From: Deltaproteobacteria bacterium UBA7527
Lineage (GTDB): Bacteria > Desulfobacterota > Syntrophorhabdia > Syntrophorhabdales > Syntrophorhabdaceae
NCBI GenBank assembly: GCA_002478225.1
Contig: DLMV01000063.1
Span: forward strand, 1-20,686
Reading direction: 5' to 3'
DNA length: 20,686 nt
The notes beneath the pieces were generated by a model. That model made no database searches. It was not told the DNA's origin and worked only from the letters and a program-made list of their open reading frames with translations. The position numbers and the translations under genes were made by a program. Below, piece after piece: positions 8,243 to 14,466 of this stretch. Each line of letters opens with the position of its first letter. The first letter of the stretch is position 1.

Positions 8243-9151
8243 ATGTCTATAATACCGGAATTCCCGGATTTCAAGGGTATCGAGCTGCGGGATCGGGAAT
8301 TCTTCCATGATGTTTTCCGGCGTTATAAGCCGCAGCTTTCTGAATATACGTTCACGAACCTTTTTATCTGGCGGTCCCATTACGGATTTGAATGGTCTGT
8401 ATATGGTGACTGGACGCTCGTTTCCTTCAGGGGGAAGGATGGCTGTGTCTGCGGGATCGCGCCCATCGGTCCGCCGTCAAGGAAAGACGCGGCGCTTATG
8501 TTCCTCGACTGGATGAGGGAGAGAAACGCGCAGAGCGGCGCCAGGATAGATCGGGCGGATGCAGCGCTTGCCGCTGAATTGGAAAGTTCCGGAAGCATTA
8601 CGTGCGTGCCTGTCCGGGACCATTTCGACTATGTATACCTCAGGGAAGAGCTGGTGCGGCTTGCCGGAAGCAGGTACCGTTCCAAGCGGAACCATATGAA
8701 CCAGCTGCTCCGTTCTTACAGTTTTTCTTATGATCATCTTCAGGACAAAGACATCCCGGAGTGTCTTGAGCTCCAGAATAAATGGTGCATGGAGAAACGC
8801 TGCGAGGAAGACATGAACCTTCTTGGCGAATGGGAAGCGGTGAAGGAGATACTTGTTGGCTTCCATGATCTGAAGGTGCATGGCGGCGTCATCAGGATCG
8901 GGGGCAGGGTAAAGGCCTTTACGATAGGCGAGCTCCTGAACCCTGAGACCGCGGTAGTGCATATTGAAAAGGCGGATCCTGAGATACCAGGCCTCTATCC
9001 TGTCATCAACCAGAAGTTCTGCGAGAGGTCGTGGCAGGATGTCACCTACGTGAACAGGGAGCAGGACCTCGGGATAACGGGCCTCCGGAAGGCTAAGCTC
9101 TCCTATTACCCGCACCATTTCGTCGAGAAATATTCAATCCGCCTGATATAG
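8243..9151 (+). CDS. DUF2156-family protein (LPG synthetase C-terminal-like, GNAT fold)
   Basis: About 302 residues, matching the free-standing DUF2156 family, related to the catalytic C-terminal domain of phosphatidylglycerol lysyltransferase (a double-GNAT, FemX-like fold). Recognisable segments are the N-terminal PDFKGIELRDREFF, the central YRSKRNHMNQLLRSY, and the C-terminal HIEKADPEIPGLYPVINQKF followed by YVNREQDLGITGLRKAKLSY, the strongest family signature. These proteins may transfer aminoacyl or acyl groups, but the substrate of this branch is unknown. No signal peptide or membrane helix is seen, so unlike full MprF it is soluble. The frame is open back to an ATG at 8204. I prefer ATG 8243 because family similarity begins there; neither has a ribosome-binding site. 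Divergent from moxR, with a 231-bp spacer to the next gene. Confidence 0.88.
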   Translation: MSIIPEFPDFKGIELRDREFFHDVFRRYKPQLSEYTFTNLFIWRSHYGFEWSVYGDWTLVSFRGKDGCVCGIAPIGPPSRKDAALMFLDWMRERNAQSGARIDRADAALAAELESSGSITCVPVRDHFDYVYLREELVRLAGSRYRSKRNHMNQLLRSYSFSYDHLQDKDIPECLELQNKWCMEKRCEEDMNLLGEWEAVKEILVGFHDLKVHGGVIRIGGRVKAFTIGELLNPETAVVHIEKADPEIPGLYPVINQKFCERSWQDVTYVNREQDLGITGLRKAKLSYYPHHFVEKYSIRLI

Positions 9152-9235
9152 AAAGGTGCAAGGCCCTCGTAATTCGTGAATTGTAATTCGTAATTGGATG
9201 AACCTCGTGAAAGATGAAAGACCAGGAAGAATCTT

Positions 9236-9285
9236 GTAAGCCGTAAGGCGTGAGTCGTCAGGCGATTGAACCCCTTACGACTTAC
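9236..9285 (+). repeat. Intergenic inverted repeat in the DUF2156/E1 spacer (family B)
   Basis: Within the 231-bp gap 9152-9382, arms 9236-9248 (GTAAGCCGTAAGG) and 9273-9285 (CCTTACGACTTAC) pair over 13 bases with one mismatch around a 24-base loop. The loop itself contains GTGAGTCGTCAGGCG, a further degenerate copy of the same unit. The arm matches the spacer repeat at 15717-15738. Upstream, 9166-9195 holds AATTCGTGAATTGTAATTCG-like tandem words. No coding potential is evident in this gap. Confidence 0.6.
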
Positions 9286-9325
9286 GGGTCTTTAACGTGT
9301 TGTTATCCGTGCTGAAGGAATGTAT

Positions 9326-9331
9326 TATAAT
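9326..9331 (+). promoter_or_regulatory. Possible -10 element upstream of the E1-like gene
   Basis: A perfect TATAAT lies about 50 bases upstream of the E1-like start, but no good -35 is found at 16-18 bases (best TTATCC at 9303-9308). A weak candidate. Confidence 0.25.
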
Positions 9332-9382
9332 AACATGTGCAGGTTTGCATGTAAGAATCTATGAAAAGAGGAGACGTTGCCC

Positions 9383-10120
9383 ATGGGCAGATTGTCGAAC
9401 GATGAATTGACCCGTTATGCGCGGCAGGTCATAATGCCCGCTATCGGGGAAGAGGGCCAGGAGAAGATAAAACGGGCGAAGATATTCATAGCCGGCCTCG
9501 GCGGACTCGGCTCCATATCGTCGTATTATCTTGCAGCCGCCGGCATCGGATGCCTGAAGATCGTTGACAGGGATGACGTGGACCTGAGCAACCTCAACCG
9601 TCAGATCCTGCACACGACGCAGGATATAGGCTTGCCGAAAACATCTTCGGCAGAGATGAAGCTCCGCTCCCTCAATCCGCACGTTCGCATTGAAGCGGTA
9701 CAGCAGGAGATCACAGCAGAGAACATCGCGGGCATCGTGGGCGATTGTTCGATCATCGTCGATGCTACCGACAACATGGGAACGAGGAAGGCACTCAGCA
9801 TTGCATCCGTGAAGATGAAGATACCCTTCATCTACGGGGGGGTTGACGGCTTCAACGGCATGGTAACGACCTTCGTTCCCGGAGAGACGCCATGCTTTCA
9901 TTGCATCTTCCCATACGAAGCAAAAAAGAGAGGCACTATCGGCGTAGTAGGTCCTGCGCCAGGTGTCGTGGCCTCGATCCAGGCAATGGAGGCGTTGAAG
10001 ATCATCCTGGGAATAAAGGGGCTCCTGACGGGCAGGCTGCTCTATTTCTCAGGCGTTGAAATGACATTCAGGGAGATCAAGCTCGAGAAGAACCCTGAGT
10101 GCGGGATATGCAGCAAATAA
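9383..10120 (+). CDS. ThiF/MoeB/HesA-family E1-like adenylyltransferase
   Basis: A 245-residue protein of the E1-like superfamily that adenylates the C-terminal glycine of a ubiquitin-fold sulfur carrier (ThiS/MoaD type). Visible elements: the Arg-bearing RYARQVIMP near residue 11, the nucleotide-binding GLGGLGS (38-44), DRDDVDLSNLNRQ (62-74), Lys86, and the DATDN loop (127-131). Two CxxC pairs (Cys171/174 in CFHC, Cys240/243 in CGIC) would bind structural zinc. Aligned by eye to MoeB, the crossover-loop catalytic cysteine position is Arg183 and no other cysteine lies nearby, so adenylation without a thioester step is likely. A TTG at 9377 is also in frame, but the AGAGGAG site is better spaced (9 bases) for ATG 9383. 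No carrier-protein gene is adjacent. Convergent with the ThDP enzyme gene. Confidence 0.9.
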   Translation: MGRLSNDELTRYARQVIMPAIGEEGQEKIKRAKIFIAGLGGLGSISSYYLAAAGIGCLKIVDRDDVDLSNLNRQILHTTQDIGLPKTSSAEMKLRSLNPHVRIEAVQQEITAENIAGIVGDCSIIVDATDNMGTRKALSIASVKMKIPFIYGGVDGFNGMVTTFVPGETPCFHCIFPYEAKKRGTIGVVGPAPGVVASIQAMEALKIILGIKGLLTGRLLYFSGVEMTFREIKLEKNPECGICSK

Positions 10121-10163
10121 TGCGCGTCAAGAAAGATCCGATCAACGTTCCTGCTGCTGCAAC

Positions 10164-10182
10164 GAGCCATGGGCTATGAGCC
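10164..10182 (+). repeat. Short intergenic repeat, CTATGAGCC family (A)
   Basis: The convergent gap 10121-10197 contains GAGCCATGGGCTATGAGCC followed by GTCTGCC. The reverse complement of 17195-17225 carries the same words (GTCTGCTATGAGCCATGAA). No clear bidirectional terminator was found in the gap. Confidence 0.45.
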
Positions 10183-10197
10183 GTCTGCCCTATATTG

Positions 10198-11820
10198 CTA
10201 TGCCTTCCATGGCGGCGGGGAGACAGGCTGCATGAACTCTATCAGGTAGGGCTCGTTCCAGGTTATATCCCTCAACAGAATATTGCGAAGCCCTTTCAGG
10301 GTCCTTGTCCTTTTTGCTTTGACCCCGAAGGACTGCGCAAGTTTTATAAAATCAGGACTGTTGAGAACCATAGCGCCTGTCCGGCCATAGCGGTCGGCCA
10401 TGGCATCTTCCAGAATACCAAAGCCGCTATTATTATGGACAAAGACGACAACAGGGATACCGTATTTTTTTAATGTTGCAAGCTCTCCTATTGTCGGGAG
10501 TACGCCGCCGTCCCCGCAAAGGGCAAGGCAGGGCCTGTCAGGCCTTCCTATCTTTGCTCCGATGCTTCCAGGCAAGGCATAGAATATCGGCGACACCCCG
10601 CGAGGCATGAGAAAGGTGTTCTGGTGATAAACGGGGAGGTAATATTCAGCCCAGTATGATGGAATATTAAGGTCGCATACGGTCATCGTGTCCTCAGGGA
10701 TGACCTCCCGCAAGAGCATTGTCGCAGCGTAGGCGGAAGACCTTTTTAAAAGGGACGCCTCCTCATCGGACTGGAGGCGTTTCAGATACGACAGGTCCCA
10801 CTCGAACCTTTTCCCTTTAAGGATCCGGTAAAGCTCGGCAAGTATATCCTGAACGTCTCCGGTGACGCCAAGCAGCGTTGGATAATTTTTTCCGATCCAC
10901 CGGTCGTCGATATCTATATGGACGAGCTCCCGGATCTTTACCCCTCTTCTTTTTGCGTCCACATGGCGCAGACGCGTTCCGACGGCGATAACGAGATCTG
11001 CCGATGCGACCATATCCCGCACAATCCCTTTTTTCATCACATTGCCGAAAGAGCAGGGGCTGTCTTCCCGCAGAATGCCCTTGCCGCCTGTTGTTGTGAG
11101 GAAAGGTATGGAGGCGCTGAGACAGAGATGTTCGAGCGTCTGCCGTATATCGGCCAACATGAGGGATTTTCCGCCGATAATGAGAACCCTTTTTTTCTCG
11201 CGGAGGACCTTTTCAAGATCGCCGAACTTCCGGTCGATCCTCGTCCGATTTTTATCCGATCCCGTCGCCTTTGTTTTTTGAGCGTGCGGGGCATAAGGGG
11301 CAGAGTGCGGAGACGACGCATCTTTTTCCAACAGGATATACGGTATGGACACGATAACGGGGCCTTTCCTTCCCGAAATGGCAGTATGATAAGCATCCGC
11401 AAGGGTTTGCGCTATATGCCCTGCGCTGCGGACCGGAAAGGTCTTCTTGACAAAATGCCTGAAGATGTTTTCGGGCTCCTTCAGTTCATGAAGTATTCCC
11501 TTGCCCGCCCCCTTCCTTTCTGTGTCAATGTGCATGATCAGCAGCGGAATGTCGTCGCTGTATGCCTCCATGCAGCCTGAGACAACATTCCCGAGGCCGG
11601 GCCCCGGTGTGGCTATAACGACGCCGATGTTCCCTGAAGCCCTGGCGTAGCCGTCGGCCATGGATATGATGCTGGATTCGTGCCTTCCTATAAAGGTTTT
11701 GATGTCGTGGTGTTTTTCAAGGGCATCGTTGAGGGGGAGGGTGTGGATGCCGGGCAAATGAAAGATATTCCTAATGCCGTTTTTTTGAAAGAACTCCACA
11801 ATTACCTGTTTGCCGAGCAT
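10198..11820 (-). CDS. ThDP-dependent acetolactate synthase-like enzyme
   Basis: A 540-residue protein with the three-domain plan of the acetolactate synthase/benzoylformate decarboxylase superfamily. The N-terminal pyrimidine-binding domain carries the cofactor-activating Glu48 (GRHESSIISMADGYARASG) and the GVVIATPGPGLGNV segment. A central domain runs about 190-335. The C-terminal domain has the ThDP/Mg motif GDGG (436) ending at Asn463-Asn464 (VHNNSG). It should use thiamine diphosphate to decarboxylate or ligate a 2-oxo acid; the substrate is not determinable. It is a stand-alone gene without an ilvN regulatory subunit or other branched-chain genes nearby, so a specialised role is more likely than valine/isoleucine synthesis. 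It is divergent from the cupin-HTH regulator and may share its control region. The ribosome-binding site at the ATG is weak (CAGG). Confidence 0.87.
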   Translation of the reverse strand: MLGKQVIVEFFQKNGIRNIFHLPGIHTLPLNDALEKHHDIKTFIGRHESSIISMADGYARASGNIGVVIATPGPGLGNVVSGCMEAYSDDIPLLIMHIDTERKGAGKGILHELKEPENIFRHFVKKTFPVRSAGHIAQTLADAYHTAISGRKGPVIVSIPYILLEKDASSPHSAPYAPHAQKTKATGSDKNRTRIDRKFGDLEKVLREKKRVLIIGGKSLMLADIRQTLEHLCLSASIPFLTTTGGKGILREDSPCSFGNVMKKGIVRDMVASADLVIAVGTRLRHVDAKRRGVKIRELVHIDIDDRWIGKNYPTLLGVTGDVQDILAELYRILKGKRFEWDLSYLKRLQSDEEASLLKRSSAYAATMLLREVIPEDTMTVCDLNIPSYWAEYYLPVYHQNTFLMPRGVSPIFYALPGSIGAKIGRPDRPCLALCGDGGVLPTIGELATLKKYGIPVVVFVHNNSGFGILEDAMADRYGRTGAMVLNSPDFIKLAQSFGVKAKRTRTLKGLRNILLRDITWNEPYLIEFMQPVSPPPWKA

Positions 11821-11876
11821 TCAGTACCTGATGCAATAAGTTTAGCATACTGAATTTAAAAGTTAAATAAAATTTT

Positions 11877-11917
11877 ACTTGACAAGTTTCATGTATTTTT
11901 TGTTTAATTAAATAAAC
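11877..11917. promoter_or_regulatory. Promoter and candidate operator between ThDP gene and regulator
   Basis: In the AT-rich divergent gap 11821-11941, a plus-strand promoter reads TTGACA (11879-11884), 18-base spacer, TTTAAT (11903-11908). The -35 is embedded in the 11-bp palindrome ACTTGACAAGT (11877-11887). The -10 lies in a second dyad with arms GTTTA (11902-11906) and TAAAC (11913-11917). The two dyads overlap the promoter, as expected for autorepression by the adjacent HTH-cupin protein. A minus-strand promoter for the ThDP gene is less clear (TTGTCA overlaps the first dyad). Confidence 0.5.
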
Positions 11918-11941
11918 TCCTTGTAAGTGTTTACTGTTATT

Positions 11942-12493
11942 ATGAAAGCTGACGAATCAAGTATAGGTGAACGGATAAAGATGCTGAGGCAGGCGAAGTC
12001 CCTTACCCAGGAGGAGCTGGCTACAAGGGCGGGCCTTACAAAGGGATTTATTTCGCAGGTCGAAAGGAATTTGACCTCTCTTTCAGTAGAAAGCCTTATC
12101 GGCATACTGGATGCGCTCGATGAGAAACCGTCAAATTTTTTTAACGGAGCATTTGACGAAAAGATCGTGTTCAGGTTCAGGGACAGGGTTGAACTGGAGA
12201 GGGAAGATGTAAAGAGGTTCCAGATACTTGTTCCTGCCGCGCAGAACAGGCTGATGGACCCAGCGCTGCTTGAACTTGATGTGGGAGAGAGGACGCCGGA
12301 GGAAGAACCCCATGAAGGTGAAGAATTTGGTTTCGTACTCTCCGGGGGCGTTGAGATCGTGCTGGGCGGAAAGCCCCACAGAGTGAAGCGGGGCGAATGT
12401 TTTTACTTTAAGGCGACAAAGAGACATTACATTGTGAACAGGCGAAAAAAAAAGTCGGTTATCTTATGGGTATCTTCGCCTCCTTATTTTTAG
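11942..12493 (+). CDS. HTH-XRE/cupin transcriptional regulator (PuuR-like architecture)
   Basis: A 183-residue regulator. An N-terminal Cro/C1-type helix-turn-helix covers residues 6-62 (IGERIKMLRQAKSLTQEELA, then TKGFISQVERNLTSLSVESL). A C-terminal cupin domain covers about 105-180, with EEPHEGEEFGFVLSGGVEIV and the closing VILWVSSPPYF. The combination is typical of regulators such as PuuR, which control polyamine or related amine and amino acid metabolism and sense a small ligand in the cupin. Its gene lies 43 bases upstream of speD on the same strand, so it probably heads and controls the polyamine cluster. A GTG at 11927 is in frame; I chose ATG 11942 because similarity starts near there. 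No Shine-Dalgarno sequence precedes either start, suggesting low expression. Confidence 0.9.
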   Translation: MKADESSIGERIKMLRQAKSLTQEELATRAGLTKGFISQVERNLTSLSVESLIGILDALDEKPSNFFNGAFDEKIVFRFRDRVELEREDVKRFQILVPAAQNRLMDPALLELDVGERTPEEEPHEGEEFGFVLSGGVEIVLGGKPHRVKRGECFYFKATKRHYIVNRRKKKSVILWVSSPPYF

Positions 12494-12521
12494 TACCCTT
12501 CGGGAATAGAAGGATCGATCG

Positions 12522-12539
12522 AAGGAGGTCTATGGGTTG
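12522..12539 (+). promoter_or_regulatory. Strong ribosome-binding site fixing a TTG start for speD
   Basis: AAGGAGGT (12522-12529) lies 7 bases before TTG 12537. An ATG at 12532 is only 2 bases from it, is out of frame, and runs ATG-GGT-TGA, its stop overlapping the TTG. The well-spaced TTG that opens the SpeD frame is therefore the start. Confidence 0.75.
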
Positions 12540-12926
12540 AAAGCATTAGGAAGGCATGCACTAACAGAGCTGTACAATTGCGACAACGGTGTTTTGAACA
12601 GCGTGCGTTCGATACGGGAGTATATGGAGCAGGCAGCGCGGGCAGCAGGGGCCACTATTATCCAGAGCATGTTTCATTTATCTCATGCTCACGGCGTAAG
12701 CAGATCCATTGTAATCGCTGAATCCCATCTTGCCACCCACACATGGCCTGCTTATGGCTACGCAGCATTAGATTTTTTTACCTGCGGCGAAGGCATTGAC
12801 CCGTGGAAGGCTTACACATACCTGAAGGAAAAGCTCGGTGCCGGGCTAATTTCCACGGTGGAGATGAAGAGGGGCCAGCTGGATATGCTGGACAAACAAA
12901 TCATCAATGAACCTTCCGGTCTTTAA
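12537..12926 (+). CDS. speD: SpeD-type pyruvoyl decarboxylase (AdoMet decarboxylase family)
   Basis: A 129-residue proenzyme of the bacterial S-adenosylmethionine decarboxylase family. Self-cleavage at Glu62-Ser63 (AESHLATHTW) would make the pyruvoyl cofactor from Ser63. Ser55, His68 (HTWP) and Cys83 (FTCG) match the processing and proton-donor residues in Thermotoga maritima numbering. The classical product, decarboxylated AdoMet, feeds aminopropyl transfer by SpeE. Position 72 is Ala (WPAYGY), where the family normally has Glu (WPEYGY), a residue I recall in the AdoMet site. No speE is in the window, and the downstream genes use the carboxyspermidine route. SpeD homologues acting on ornithine or arginine are known, so this could be one. 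Family assignment is firm; substrate is open. Starts with TTG behind an AAGGAGGT site. Confidence 0.9.
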   Translation: MKALGRHALTELYNCDNGVLNSVRSIREYMEQAARAAGATIIQSMFHLSHAHGVSRSIVIAESHLATHTWPAYGYAALDFFTCGEGIDPWKAYTYLKEKLGAGLISTVEMKRGQLDMLDKQIINEPSGL

Positions 12927-12940
12927 AGGATCGAGGAGGG

Positions 12941-12969
12941 GCTGACAGTGGTCAGCGTTGACTTTGTCA
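12941..12969 (+). promoter_or_regulatory. Overlapping hairpins between speD and pdaD
   Basis: The 85-base gap contains GCTGAC (12941-12946)/GTCAGC (12951-12956) with a 4-base loop, then TGAC/GTCA (12959-12962/12966-12969) with a 3-base loop. The alternative pairing CTGACA/TGTCAG spans both. The two forms are mutually exclusive, as in attenuators, but the stems are short and no T-run follows. Confidence 0.35.
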
Positions 12970-12995
12970 GTCCGGTAATGCGGAGAGCAGATTAG
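12948..12995 (+). CDS. Candidate 15-residue leader peptide upstream of pdaD
   Basis: A GTG at 12948 opens a 15-codon frame (MVSVDFVSPVMRRAD) ending at TAG 12993-12995. GGAGG at 12935-12939 is spaced 8 bases from the GTG, a stronger site than that of pdaD itself. The start codon lies in the loop of the 12941-12956 hairpin. The stop is next to an in-frame TTG of pdaD and 16 bases before its ATG. Two consecutive arginine codons (CGG AGA) near the end are noteworthy upstream of an arginine decarboxylase gene. A short ORF this size can occur by chance, so this rests on the ribosome-binding site and position only. Confidence 0.35.
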   Translation: MVSVDFVSPVMRRAD

Positions 12996-13011
12996 ATTGG
13001 AGAATACAAAA

Positions 13012-13557
13012 ATGACACCTAAAAAGATTTTTTTTACAAAAGGGGTTGGCGTCCACAAAGACAAACTATCATCCTTTGAGGTCGCATTAAGAAATGCGGG
13101 CATTCAGAAGTGTAATCTTGTGTACGTGTCGAGCATATTCCCGCCGAAGTGTAAAATCATTTCACAGTCTGCCGGCCTCAAGCTTCTCGAACCCGGCGAG
13201 ATCACCTATTGCGTAATGGCTCGAAACGAAACCAACGAACCAAATCGCCTTATTTCTGCAGCAGTCGGCTTTGCCTGGCCCAAAGACTACTCCCAGTATG
13301 GTTATCTTTCCGAACACCATGCTTTCGGTGAAAAAGCGATTATTTCGGGTGAATATGCGGAAGATCTGGCGGCCACAATGCTTGCAACAACATTAGATAT
13401 CCCCTTTGACCCGAACCAGGCATGGGATGAGCGCAAGCAGTTTTACAGAGCGAGCGGCCATATATTCAAAACAAAGCATATTTGCCAGTCTGCGGAGGGA
13501 AACAAGGACGGGCTATGGACCACGGTACTGGCTTCAGCCGTTTTTATTATGGATTAA
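13012..13557 (+). CDS. pdaD: Pyruvoyl-dependent arginine decarboxylase
   Basis: A 181-residue proenzyme of the archaeal/bacterial pyruvoyl arginine decarboxylase family, which converts arginine to agmatine and CO2. The opening KKIFFTKGVGVHKDKLSSFE and the self-cleavage site YVSSIFPP (Ser40/Ser41, Ser41 becoming the pyruvoyl group) are diagnostic. Glu101 in SEHHAFGEKA matches the catalytic Glu of the family. The C-terminal half (PNQAWDERKQFYRASG, GNKDGLWTTVLASAVF) also fits, and the length is normal. An in-frame TTG at 12997 would add five residues; ATG 13012 has GGAG 9 bases upstream and gives the usual short N-terminus. One base separates its stop from the agmatinase ATG, so both are translated together and make putrescine from arginine in two steps. 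Confidence 0.95.
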   Translation: MTPKKIFFTKGVGVHKDKLSSFEVALRNAGIQKCNLVYVSSIFPPKCKIISQSAGLKLLEPGEITYCVMARNETNEPNRLISAAVGFAWPKDYSQYGYLSEHHAFGEKAIISGEYAEDLAATMLATTLDIPFDPNQAWDERKQFYRASGHIFKTKHICQSAEGNKDGLWTTVLASAVFIMD

Positions 13558-13558
13558 G

Positions 13559-14440
13559 ATGCAAAGACCTCCCCTGACTTTCTGTGGGTTACCCAGCAAC
13601 GGCAGTGATTATGCAAATGCCTCTGTAGTGATACTTCCGATCCCTTTCGACAAAACCAGCACATGGCTGAAAGGGGCCGATAAAGGACCTGCGGCGATAA
13701 TCGAAGCGTCCCAATATCTCGAATTCTACGACATAGAGACCGGCAGCGAGGTTCTCAAGAAGGGAGTTTTCACCGCCGGGCCTGTCCGGTCGGCCTCGTC
13801 CGCCGCTTTGATACAAAAGACCGATCTGGTGGTCGCAAGATATCTGAAAGACGGCAAGCTTGTCGTGGCCCTTGGAGGCGAGCACTCTGTCTCCATCGGC
13901 GTTATCAGATGCTATGCGAGGCATTATAAGGATCTCAGCGTATTGCACCTTGACGCCCACGCCGACACCCGCGACTCATATGAGGGAAGCCCTTATAACC
14001 ACGCCTGTGTTATTGCGCGCGCAAGAGAGTCCGTCAGCAACATTGTCTCCGTGGGAATACGCAGCATGGATGGGTCGGAGCGTACGAGCATTGACATTAA
14101 GAGGACATTCTTTGCCCACAGGATACACAATTCCGTCAGGTGGATAGATGATGCGGTTCGCCTGCTTACCGGCGACGTTTATATCACCATCGACCTTGAT
14201 GTCTTTGATCCGGGAATCATGCCGTCAACGGGGACCCCGGAGCCTGGCGGTCTGGGGTGGTACCAGGTCATGAAGCTCCTTTCTTCTGTTGCGAGATCAA
14301 AGCGAATCGTCGGGTTTGATGTTGTAGAGCTTTGCCCTTCATATTCCAGGGCCCCCGATTTCCTTGCTGCAAAATTGATCTATACGCTCTTAAGCTATAT
14401 TTATGCATATACAGCCTGCAGGGGCAGAAGGACAAAATAA
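13559..14440 (+). CDS. speB: Agmatinase (agmatine ureohydrolase)
   Basis: A 293-residue member of the arginase/agmatinase family that hydrolyses agmatine to putrescine and urea with a binuclear Mn centre. Metal ligands are visible: LGGEHS (His109), DAHAD (Asp132, His134, Asp136), and IDLDVFDP (Asp212, Asp214). The GTPEPGGL motif (about 225-231) completes the active site. Agmatinase rather than arginase is favoured by the adjacent arginine decarboxylase. Similarity begins at Met 13559 (MQRPPLTFCGLPS), one base after the pdaD stop, so upstream in-frame codons overlapping pdaD are ignored. Translation is probably coupled to pdaD, as the ribosome-binding site is poor. The product, putrescine, is the substrate of the dehydrogenase encoded 26 bases downstream. 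Confidence 0.95.
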   Translation: MQRPPLTFCGLPSNGSDYANASVVILPIPFDKTSTWLKGADKGPAAIIEASQYLEFYDIETGSEVLKKGVFTAGPVRSASSAALIQKTDLVVARYLKDGKLVVALGGEHSVSIGVIRCYARHYKDLSVLHLDAHADTRDSYEGSPYNHACVIARARESVSNIVSVGIRSMDGSERTSIDIKRTFFAHRIHNSVRWIDDAVRLLTGDVYITIDLDVFDPGIMPSTGTPEPGGLGWYQVMKLLSSVARSKRIVGFDVVELCPSYSRAPDFLAAKLIYTLLSYIYAYTACRGRRTK

Positions 14441-14466
14441 ATTTTGATGATCAGGAGACCCTTTAT

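Noticed and set aside
8477..9118. 213-codon minus-strand open frame opposite the DUF2156 gene
   Set aside because: Shadow of a recognised family; no start signals.
9334..9350. Possible sigma54 site (TGTGCAGGTTTGCA) before the E1-like gene
   Set aside because: The essential -24 GG is missing; only the TTGCA half looks right.
10918..11580. 220-codon plus-strand open frame within the ThDP enzyme gene
   Set aside because: Antisense shadow; the minus-strand protein has complete ThDP motifs across it.
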